Shown piece after piece: positions 27,397 through 33,262 of a stretch of DNA of 33,262 nucleotides. The position numbers and the translations under genes are program-made. Position 1 is the first letter of the stretch. The number at the start of each line of letters is the position of its first letter. The stretch is from Roseobacter sp. GAI101 (GTDB lineage Bacteria; Pseudomonadota; Alphaproteobacteria; Rhodobacterales; Rhodobacteraceae), in assembly GCF_000156335.1 (NCBI RefSeq), contig NZ_DS999213.1, forward strand, positions 140,251 through 173,512, in the 5' to 3' direction. The notes below the pieces were generated by a model, which was not told the origin of the DNA, did not search any database, and saw nothing but the letters and a program-made list of their open reading frames with translations.

Positions 27397-27410
27397 AGGC
27401 GACGCCTAGA
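27392..27410. terminator. Possible shared hairpin between convergent RTX and DUF427 genes
   Basis: TCTAGAGGC-GAC-GCCTAGA forms a stem with one bulged base across the nine-base gap between the two stops; it overlaps the RTX stop codon and the end of the DUF427 gene. There is no T run, so termination by it is only a possibility. Confidence 0.3.
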
Positions 27411-27753
27411 TCTGTTCGACGGCGACTTCGTCGACAGTCGCATAAAAGGCCAGATGACCCTTGATCCCGGCGACAGCGTCGTTGGGATCTTCATAGGACC
27501 ACGCCACGTTGTTCAACGTGCGGCTTTTCGTGACCACGGAATAATAGCTGGCGTCGCCTTTATGCGGGCAATGGGTGGTTTTTTCAGTCTTGTCGAGAAA
27601 CGCCATGGCGATGTCTTCGCGCGGGATATAGATCACCGCCGCCATGTCGCCTTCCCGCAGCTCCAGCGCATTCTTGGTCTCGGCAAGCACGGCCCCCCCG
27701 GCGCGTACCGTCCACGTTCCCTTGGCATTCAAAATCTTGATGTGGTCTGCCAT
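27406..27753 (-). CDS. DUF427 domain-containing protein
   Basis: A 115-residue protein that is almost entirely one DUF427 domain. The family core is visible: YIPREDI in the middle, then THCPHKGDASYYSV and AWSYEDP near the C-terminal half, followed by GHLAFYA. The reaction, if any, is not established; the conserved Cys and His in THCPHKG suggest a ligand or metal site. No signal peptide, so cytoplasmic. The start ATG at 27753 is preceded by GGGGGA on the coding strand. It may be co-transcribed with the aminopeptidase gene just upstream (39-base gap). Confidence 0.9.
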   Translation of the reverse strand: MADHIKILNAKGTWTVRAGGAVLAETKNALELREGDMAAVIYIPREDIAMAFLDKTEKTTHCPHKGDASYYSVVTKSRTLNNVAWSYEDPNDAVAGIKGHLAFYATVDEVAVEQI

Positions 27754-27792
27754 TTTAACATTTCCCCCTGAAATACTTTGATTTTCCGGCGC

Positions 27793-29583
27793 TCAGATCG
27801 GCGCAGTTGCGGCATCCAACCATAGTTTCGCCGCAGGCGATAGCCGGGGCCCGATCTTTTCCGCAACGTCGCTGTGATAGGCATTCAACCAGTCGCGCGT
27901 CGGCGTATCCAACATATCCGCAAGGATCAGCCGCTTGTCGATCGGGGCAAAGCTCAGCGTCTCCCACATCAGCATTTCACGGTGACCATCCCCGCCCGGC
28001 AGATCAGGGGCAGGGCGTACGACCAGCAGGTTTTCAAGCCGGATGCCAAAGGCCCCTTCGCGGTAATAGCCGGGCTCGTTGCTCAGGATCATACCGGGCG
28101 ACAGGGGAACGGTACTGATCCTGCTCAATCGCTGCGGGCCTTCATGCACGCTTAGGTATGCGCCGACGCCGTGTCCCAATCCGTGATCAAAATCCTGGCC
28201 TGCCATCCAAAGCGGCAAGCGCCCGATGGCTTCGATGTGGCACCCGGCAAGGCCGCTTGGCCAGCGCAGACGGCTCATCGCGATCATGCCCATCAGCACA
28301 CGGGTAAACGCTTGCTTCGCCTCGAGAGGGGCCGCGCCGATGGCGACGGTACGGGTGATGTCAGTCGTGCCATCCAGATATTGCCCGCCGGAATCCAGCA
28401 CCAGCAGATGGCCTTCCTCAAGGGTGCTGTCGGTGTCTTCGGTCACGCGGTAATGCATGATCGCCCCGTTGGGACCGGTGCCTGCGATGGTTTCAAAGCT
28501 GATGTCCTGCAAGGCATTGTCGCGCCGCCGTGCGTCCTCCAGCTTTGCCACGACCTGCGTTTCTGACACCGTGCCGGGGGCCTGCGCATCCAGCCAGGCG
28601 AGCAATTCAACAAGGGCGGCACCGTCGCGCAGATGGGCCGCAGCCGATCCGGCAACCTCTGCGGCGTTCTTGCAAGCCTTGGGCAAGGCGCAGGGGTCGT
28701 CGCCCCAGGACGCATGTTCGCCCACCGCATCGGCAACGGCAACGGGAACGGTTGTCTTGTCCAGCCGGATCCGTCCGGGCAGGGCACCAAGATAGGCCAG
28801 CAAGGTGTGCGGCGGATGTACGGTCACGCTGTCACCCAGATGGTCGGCCAGATCGGCGACCTTTTCCGGTGCCACGAACAAATCAACCGCTGCCGATCCA
28901 TGCAACACGGCAAAGCCATGCACCACAGGATTGCGCGCAATATCCGCGCCACGAATATTCAGCAGCCAGCACAGGCTGTCCGGCAGGGTGATCACTGCCG
29001 CGGTTTCTCCCTTGTCGCGCAAAACCTTTCCCAAGCGCGCACATTTGTCGGTATGAGACTCACCGGCGAATTCAAGCGGATGGACCTTGGCCGGAAACAT
29101 CGGTGGTGCCGGTTGATCGTGCCAGATCCGGTCCACCAGATTGGGGCATCGTCGCATTTCGATCCTGCTGCCCTTCAAGGCCTCTCCAAGCTGTTCGATT
29201 TGCCCTTCGGCATGCAGCCACGGATCAAATCCAACGACACCACCCTGCGGCAATTCCGACCGAAGCCAGTCGGCCAAAGACACCTCGGGCCAGGCTACGG
29301 GGGTATAGACATCCGCCACCTGCGCCTTGACCTGCGTCCGGTAGCGCCCGTCGATGAACACGCCAGCCACATCCATCAAGGCAGCACAAAACCCGGCCGA
29401 CCCGGTAAACCCTGTCAGCCAGCTTAGACGTTCATCGTGAGGGGCGACATATTCGCCCTGATGCGCGTCGGCCCGTGGCACCAAAAAGCCGTCCAGCCCT
29501 TCGATCTTCAGCTCCGTGCGCAACGCTGCCAGGCGTGGTGGCCCCTGTTCAGGCCTCGAAGTCACCTCAAACGATTGAAACAT
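27793..29583 (-). CDS. Xaa-Pro aminopeptidase (M24B, aminopeptidase P family)
   Basis: Cytoplasmic dimetal peptidase that removes an N-terminal residue preceding proline. The 596-residue length matches the long eukaryote-like aminopeptidase P form with two creatinase-type N-terminal domains and a C-terminal pita-bread domain. All five metal ligands can be placed: Asp397 and Asp408 (in the DSGGQYLDGTTD segment), His471 (GLGHGVG), Glu503 (SNEPGYY) and Glu517 (IRLENL), with spacing like the human enzyme. The ATG at 29583 has GAGGGA nine bases upstream; that site abuts the tail of dispersed repeat copy C. Confidence 0.93.
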   Translation of the reverse strand: MFQSFEVTSRPEQGPPRLAALRTELKIEGLDGFLVPRADAHQGEYVAPHDERLSWLTGFTGSAGFCAALMDVAGVFIDGRYRTQVKAQVADVYTPVAWPEVSLADWLRSELPQGGVVGFDPWLHAEGQIEQLGEALKGSRIEMRRCPNLVDRIWHDQPAPPMFPAKVHPLEFAGESHTDKCARLGKVLRDKGETAAVITLPDSLCWLLNIRGADIARNPVVHGFAVLHGSAAVDLFVAPEKVADLADHLGDSVTVHPPHTLLAYLGALPGRIRLDKTTVPVAVADAVGEHASWGDDPCALPKACKNAAEVAGSAAAHLRDGAALVELLAWLDAQAPGTVSETQVVAKLEDARRRDNALQDISFETIAGTGPNGAIMHYRVTEDTDSTLEEGHLLVLDSGGQYLDGTTDITRTVAIGAAPLEAKQAFTRVLMGMIAMSRLRWPSGLAGCHIEAIGRLPLWMAGQDFDHGLGHGVGAYLSVHEGPQRLSRISTVPLSPGMILSNEPGYYREGAFGIRLENLLVVRPAPDLPGGDGHREMLMWETLSFAPIDKRLILADMLDTPTRDWLNAYHSDVAEKIGPRLSPAAKLWLDAATAPI

Positions 29584-29595
29584 GACGCAAGTCCC

Positions 29596-29619
29596 TCTTC
29601 ATTTTGCCAAATAAACTCC
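29596..29619 (-). repeat. Tail of dispersed intergenic element, copy C, in the aminopeptidase leader
   Basis: On the reverse strand these 24 bases match the tail of copy A (5427-5450) with a single difference (T for C in the middle). The GC-rich hairpin part of the other copies is reduced here to CTCC-GCGG-GGAG just in front. It lies between the cobT stop and the aminopeptidase start and runs straight into that gene's ribosome-binding site. Confidence 0.65.
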
Positions 29620-29639
29620 CCGCGGAGCGTCCCGTCGCC

Positions 29640-31517
29640 TCAGCTTGCGCGGCGGATGCCCATGACGCGGGCCCGTGCGCGGGGATCAGTGTCAAACAGA
29701 GCCGCCAGCTGTTCGGTCATCGCACCGGCCAGCTGATCGACATCGGTAATCGTGACGGCGCGATCATAGTAGCGCGTCACATCATGGCCGATCCCGATCG
29801 CCAGCAGTTCGACCGCCTTGCGCTTTTCGACCATGGCGATCACGTCGCGCAGGTGTTTCTCCAGATAGTTGGCCGGGTTCACCGACAAGGTGCTGTCATC
29901 GACGGGCGCGCCGTCGCTGATCACCATCAATATCTTGCGCGACTCATGGCGGGCAATCATCCGGCGGTGCGCCCATTCCAGCGCCTCGCCGTCGATGTTT
30001 TCCTTCAGCAGGCCTTCCTTCATCATCAAACCCAGATTGGGCCGCGTCCGCCGCCATGGGGCATCGGCGGATTTATAGATGATGTGGCGCAGGTCGTTCA
30101 GACGTCCGGGCTGCACGGGGCGGCCCTCGTTCAACCATGCCTCGCGGGCCTGGCCGCCTTTCCAGGCGCGGGTGGTAAAGCCCAGGATTTCGACCTTGAC
30201 GTTGCAGCGTTCCAGCGTGCGCGCCAGAACATCGGCGCAGATCGCCGCGATGGAAATCGGACGTCCCCGCATTGAGCCGGAGTTGTCCAGAAGAAGCGTC
30301 ACGCAGGTGTCGCGGAATTCTGTGTCTTTTTCCATCTTGAACGACAAGGGCGTTGTCGGGTTCGCCACGATGCGCGCCAGACGGCCCGCGTCCAGCGTAC
30401 CTTCTTCCAGATCGAACTCCCAGGACCGGTTCTGCTGGGCTTGCAAGCGGCGTTGCAACTTGTTGGCAAGGCGGCTCACGGCTCCCTTGAGCGGCTCCAG
30501 CTGTTGATCGAGATAGGCGCGCAGGCGTTCCAGTTCGGCTGGTTCCGCCAGATCTTCGGCACCGATGACCTCGTCATGGTCGGTCTGATAAACAAGATAA
30601 TTCGGATCGGCATCAGACGCTTGCGGCGGGGCCGGGGGCTCCATCGGGGCGTCGCCGTCGGGCATCTCGGCCTCTTCGCCAAGCTCCTGATCGGCCATAT
30701 CGTCCATCGACACTTGTGCCTGCGACGCGTCCTGCTGTTCTTCCTGGGACTGTTCCGGCGACGCTTCTGCTTCTTCGTCGTCCTGATCATCCTGACCGGT
30801 GCTATCCGGATCCTGCTCCTCTTCGGTGCCTTCTTCTTCGGCGCTGTCCTGATCTTCGTCGGACTGGTCGGGGTCATCGCCCAACTGATCGCCATAGCCC
30901 AGATCAACGATCATCTTGCGCGCAAACCGCGCAAAAGCGGCTTGATCGTCGAGCGTATCGCTCAGGGTTTCCAGCGTCGATCCGGCCTGTTCCTCGATAT
31001 AGCCGCGCCACAACTCCATCGCGTTGGATGCGCCGGTGGGCAGATCGCGGCCGGTGGCCAGATGGCGCACCAGATAGCCTGCAGCGGTGGCCAAGGGCAC
31101 ATCGCTGGGCTGCTTCGCCTGATCATAGCCCTTGCGTAGGGAATCGTATTTGATCTTGGCGTCGATGTTTCCGGCGGTGCCGGGCATGTCGCGCGCGCCC
31201 ACGGCTTCGCAGCGCGCGGTTTCCATCGCTTCGTACAGCTCGCGTGCCATGTCGCCGTTTGGCAGGTATTTCGAATGGGTCTGTCCGTTGTGGTAGCGCC
31301 GGTTCAGCGCCAGCGCATCCGCCGTGCCGCGGGCCAGCAACACTTCGTCGCGCGTCATGCGGCGGCTGACCTGAGGCAGGCGCATCGCATCCCCCGACAG
31401 GCCGGACGGGTCGACAGAGTAGCTGACCGTCAGATCAGGGTCGTGCGACATGACCTTGGTCGCTTCGGCCAGGGCCTTCTTGAACGCGTCTGCGGGATTG
31501 TCTGATGGTTTGCTCAT
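29640..31517 (-). CDS. cobT: Aerobic cobaltochelatase subunit CobT
   Basis: VWA-domain subunit that works with CobS (AAA+) and CobN to insert cobalt into hydrogenobyrinic acid a,c-diamide in aerobic cobalamin synthesis. In the 625 residues an N-terminal CobT domain (about 1-205) is followed by an acidic stretch (about 211-290) with no Lys or Arg, then the C-terminal VWA domain with the MIDAS motif DNSGS (411-415). The start codon overlaps the stop of the small exported protein gene upstream (ATGA on the coding strand). cobN is not in this window. Confidence 0.95.
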   Translation of the reverse strand: MSKPSDNPADAFKKALAEATKVMSHDPDLTVSYSVDPSGLSGDAMRLPQVSRRMTRDEVLLARGTADALALNRRYHNGQTHSKYLPNGDMARELYEAMETARCEAVGARDMPGTAGNIDAKIKYDSLRKGYDQAKQPSDVPLATAAGYLVRHLATGRDLPTGASNAMELWRGYIEEQAGSTLETLSDTLDDQAAFARFARKMIVDLGYGDQLGDDPDQSDEDQDSAEEEGTEEEQDPDSTGQDDQDDEEAEASPEQSQEEQQDASQAQVSMDDMADQELGEEAEMPDGDAPMEPPAPPQASDADPNYLVYQTDHDEVIGAEDLAEPAELERLRAYLDQQLEPLKGAVSRLANKLQRRLQAQQNRSWEFDLEEGTLDAGRLARIVANPTTPLSFKMEKDTEFRDTCVTLLLDNSGSMRGRPISIAAICADVLARTLERCNVKVEILGFTTRAWKGGQAREAWLNEGRPVQPGRLNDLRHIIYKSADAPWRRTRPNLGLMMKEGLLKENIDGEALEWAHRRMIARHESRKILMVISDGAPVDDSTLSVNPANYLEKHLRDVIAMVEKRKAVELLAIGIGHDVTRYYDRAVTITDVDQLAGAMTEQLAALFDTDPRARARVMGIRRAS

Positions 31518-31906
31518 TTCAAATCTCGCGTCTCAGGATGGTTGCTGGCAAAACTCTCGCAGGTTTGTGTCAGTGTTTCAAACACCTTGCGAGACTGCTT
31601 GTCGTTGGCGTAAATCACGGCTTCGGCCAAAAGGGCCATTGCGCTGCGTTGGTCTTGGATCGTCCGGTCAATTTCGGTGACGCGGGCAGGGGCCAGTCTG
31701 ACGGCGACAGCGCGAAATGCATCGGATCGTTTCACATAGGCGGGCGAACTGTCCAAAAAGGCGGATCGTTTCGCATAGTCGTCGAACCCCAGCCAGAAGG
31801 CCGCACATTGCGCGGCCGGATAAAGAGCCGCGTCATCATAGGCCTGCGCGCCACTGCTTGACAGCAGGGCGGCACAGGTGCCGATGATGGATGCGCCTTT
31901 ACCCAA
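31514..31906 (-). CDS. Small exported protein of unknown function between cobS and cobT
   Basis: A 130-residue protein with a likely Sec signal peptide: Lys3, a modest hydrophobic core and a cleavage-type end SGAQA at 18-22, leaving a mature protein of about 108 residues with two cysteines (AAQCAAFW and TQTCESF) that could form a disulfide. I do not recognise a family. Its start overlaps the end of cobS by 8 bases and its stop overlaps the start of cobT by 4, so it is translated as part of the cobS-cobT unit. The chelatase is cytoplasmic while this product appears periplasmic, so a direct part in the enzyme is not obvious. Confidence 0.82.
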   Translation of the reverse strand: MGKGASIIGTCAALLSSSGAQAYDDAALYPAAQCAAFWLGFDDYAKRSAFLDSSPAYVKRSDAFRAVAVRLAPARVTEIDRTIQDQRSAMALLAEAVIYANDKQSRKVFETLTQTCESFASNHPETRDLK

Positions 31907-32885
31907 GGCTCACGCTGGCCGCTGATTCAGGCAGTTCTTCGTCGAACAGGCGCTGATAGAATTCGGCAACCGTCTGGCGTTCAAGTTCGTCACATTTGTT
32001 AAGGAAGGACAGGCGGAAGGCGTAGCCGATGTTGCGGAAGATCTCGGCGTTCTGGGCCCATGCGATGACAGTCCGCGGGGACATCACGGTGGACAAATCA
32101 CCGTTCATGAAGGCGGTCCGTGTCAGGTCGGCAACGGTGACCATCTGCTTGATCGTCTTGCGGCCCTTGTCGGTGTTGTAATGCGGGTTCTTGGACAGAA
32201 CGATCGCGGTTTCCGCGTCAATGGACAGATAGTTCAGCGTGGCGACCAGCGACCAGCGGTCCATCTGACCCTGGTTGATCTGCTGGGTCCCGTGATACAG
32301 GCCCGTGGTGTCGCCCAGGCCGACCGTGTTGGCCGTAGCGAAGATACGGAAATAGGGGTGTGGTTCGATCACCTGGTTCTGGTCCAGCAAGGTCAGCTTG
32401 CCGTCGACTTCCAGCACGCGCTGGATCACGAACATCACGTCGGCGCGGCCCGCATCGTATTCGTCGAAAACGATCGCTGTCGGGTTGCGCAAGGCCCAAG
32501 GCAGGATGCCCTCTTGGAAAGTGGTAACCTGTTTGCCGTCCACCAGTTTGATTGCGTCTTTACCGATCAGGTCGATCCGGCTGATGTGGCTGTCAAGGTT
32601 GACGCGCACGCAGGGCCAGTTCAGCAGGCTTGCCACCTGTTCGATGTGGGTGGATTTGCCGGTGCCGTGATAGCCCTGCACCATGACGCGGCGGTTGTGG
32701 TTGAAACCGGCCAGGATCGCCATCGTGGTGTCAGGATCAAACTTGTAGGTGCTGTCCAGATCGGGAACGCGGCTGGTGCGTTCTTCGAAACCGTGCACGA
32801 TCATATCTGTATCAATGCCAAAGACTTCGCGAACGGAGATCTCTTTGGTGGGTTTCGTGTTAAGATCCAATGAGGTCTCGGCCAT
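31899..32885 (-). CDS. cobS: Aerobic cobaltochelatase subunit CobS
   Basis: AAA+ ATPase motor of the CobN-CobS-CobT cobaltochelatase, related to the BchI/ChlI subunit of magnesium chelatase. The 328 residues have Walker A GYHGTGKS (71-78), Walker B IVFDEYD (138-144), a TANTVGLGD sensor-1 segment and an [10 protein letters not shown] region towards the C-terminus. I choose the ATG at 32885, with AAGGA nine bases before; this gives the usual length, whereas 31 extra in-frame residues upstream look non-coding. It heads the cobS - exported protein - cobT unit. Confidence 0.96.
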   Translation of the reverse strand: MAETSLDLNTKPTKEISVREVFGIDTDMIVHGFEERTSRVPDLDSTYKFDPDTTMAILAGFNHNRRVMVQGYHGTGKSTHIEQVASLLNWPCVRVNLDSHISRIDLIGKDAIKLVDGKQVTTFQEGILPWALRNPTAIVFDEYDAGRADVMFVIQRVLEVDGKLTLLDQNQVIEPHPYFRIFATANTVGLGDTTGLYHGTQQINQGQMDRWSLVATLNYLSIDAETAIVLSKNPHYNTDKGRKTIKQMVTVADLTRTAFMNGDLSTVMSPRTVIAWAQNAEIFRNIGYAFRLSFLNKCDELERQTVAEFYQRLFDEELPESAASVSLG

Positions 32886-32970
32886 GTCGTGTCGTCCTTC
32901 ATGCTGGTGTGCGCCCTGCGGGTCAGGGTCGCCGTTGGGTGGCAACATATCTTTCTGAGGCGCAAGGGAA

Positions 32971-32987
32971 AGGGGCAATTCGCCCCT
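32971..32987 (-). other. Hairpin in the cobS leader
   Basis: On the coding strand of cobS this reads AGGGGC, a five-base loop and GCCCCT, followed by TTCCCTT. It lies 86 bases before the cobS start. The GC stem with a short pyrimidine run could be a weak attenuator, but the T run is interrupted. Confidence 0.3.
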
Positions 32988-33007
32988 GCGACATTGATGC
33001 GGCGGTC

Positions 33008-33031
33008 AAATTTGCAGCCAGTTGCAAATTT
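33008..33031. promoter_or_regulatory. 9-bp inverted repeat, candidate operator upstream of cobS
   Basis: AAATTTGCA (33008-33016), six bases, then TGCAAATTT (33023-33031): a perfect AT-rich inverted repeat in the gap between the J-domain gene and cobS. On the cobS strand its far end overlaps TTGACC (33009-33004), a -35-like hexamer; no good -10 is seen. The layout suits a repressor site, but the factor is unknown. Confidence 0.4.
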
Positions 33032-33060
33032 CGGGCATTTTGGCGCTGCGGTCGGGTCTT

Positions 33061-33097
33061 TTGCGCGCCTTAGCCATATCGCAGGCAAGGCGCGCAA
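33061..33097 (-). terminator. Large hairpin after the J-domain gene
   Basis: TTGCGCGCCTT (33061-33071) and AAGGCGCGCAA (33087-33097) are exact inverse complements, with a further GCC/GGC pair inside. It begins seven bases after the stop of the reverse-strand J-domain gene. It has the position of a transcription end, but no T run follows on the coding strand, so it may instead protect the mRNA 3' end. Confidence 0.5.
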
Positions 33098-33104
33098 AGT
33101 CGGT

Positions 33105-33262
33105 TTACTGGTCCTTGAAGTTCCGGCTGGATTTCAGCTGGTCCCAGGCCCAGACGACCTCTTGCAGCTGTTCTTCCTGGCTCCGGTCGCCGCCGTTCAT
33201 GTCGGGGTGCAGGACCTTGATCAGCTTTTTGTAGGCCTTGCGAACCTCGGGCTTGGTCCAGG
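33105..33262 (-). CDS. J-domain (DnaJ-like) protein, C-terminal part only
   Basis: The last 51 residues of a gene that runs off the right edge of the window. They contain a basic helix (VRKAYKKLIKVL), the HPD motif that stimulates DnaK ATPase, and a following helix (EEQLQEVVWAWDQLK), so the J domain is C-terminal instead of N-terminal. The protein ends soon after, at NFKDQ. From memory, roseobacter genomes carry a protein of about 200 residues with this layout next to cobS. Substrate or partner is unknown. Confidence 0.85.
   Translation of the reverse strand, partial: WTKPEVRKAYKKLIKVLHPDMNGGDRSQEEQLQEVVWAWDQLKSSRNFKDQ

Noticed and set aside
27754..27792. Weak resemblance of the DUF427-aminopeptidase gap to the dispersed repeat tail
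   Set aside because: Only a C run and scattered matches; too divergent to call another copy.
32886..33104. Cobalamin riboswitch upstream of cobS
   Set aside because: The gap is only about 220 bases and I could not find a B12-box-like segment; the structures present are simple inverted repeats.

Overview
The window is GC-rich alphaproteobacterial chromosome. It is most likely from the Rhodobacterales (roseobacter/Rhodobacteraceae group). The evidence is a near-complete division and cell-wall (dcw) cluster in alphaproteobacterial order, FtsZ ending in [10 protein letters not shown] after a long linker, small DUF2484-type membrane proteins between murC and murB, and the cobS-cobT pair of the aerobic cobaltochelatase beside a J-domain gene. 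I see no RNA gene, CRISPR array, insertion sequence or prophage. The genus cannot be fixed by eye.

Region 1 (1-19.7 kb, mostly + strand) is the dcw cluster: ftsI (5' end off the window), murE, murF, mraY, murD, ftsW, murG, murC, three small membrane-protein genes, murB, ddl, ftsQ, ftsA and ftsZ. These genes make lipid II (MurC-F, Ddl, MraY, MurG, with MurB making UDP-MurNAc), polymerise and cross-link it at the septum (FtsW, FtsI) and build the divisome (FtsQ, FtsA, FtsZ). Many neighbours share ATGA stop/start overlaps. Two reverse-strand metabolic genes interrupt the run: a glutaminase between mraY and murD, and an HI0933-type flavoprotein between murD and ftsW. Each meets its upstream dcw gene tail to tail, and a GC-rich hairpin element sits in each junction. 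ftsZ has a candidate promoter in front and a clear intrinsic terminator behind.

Region 2 (20.0-25.5 kb, + strand) carries lpxC (lipid A), bamD (outer-membrane protein assembly), recN (DNA repair) and a CLC-family chloride transporter with unusual ion-pathway residues.

Region 3 (25.6-27.4 kb, + strand) is one large RTX protein gene with about 45 calcium-binding nonapeptides and an odd hydrophobic N-terminus. No type I secretion genes are nearby.

Region 4 (27.4-33.3 kb, - strand) holds a DUF427 gene, an M24 aminopeptidase P, and cobS - small exported protein - cobT with overlapping ends. The last feature is the 3' end of a J-domain protein gene that runs off the right edge and is followed by a large hairpin.

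The points most worth a second look are the translationally coupled trio of small membrane proteins inside the murC-murB interval, a dispersed intergenic repeat (three sites), the CLC protein with Val at the proton-glutamate position, the exported protein embedded between the cobaltochelatase AAA+ and VWA subunits, and a palindrome overlapping a possible promoter upstream of cobS.
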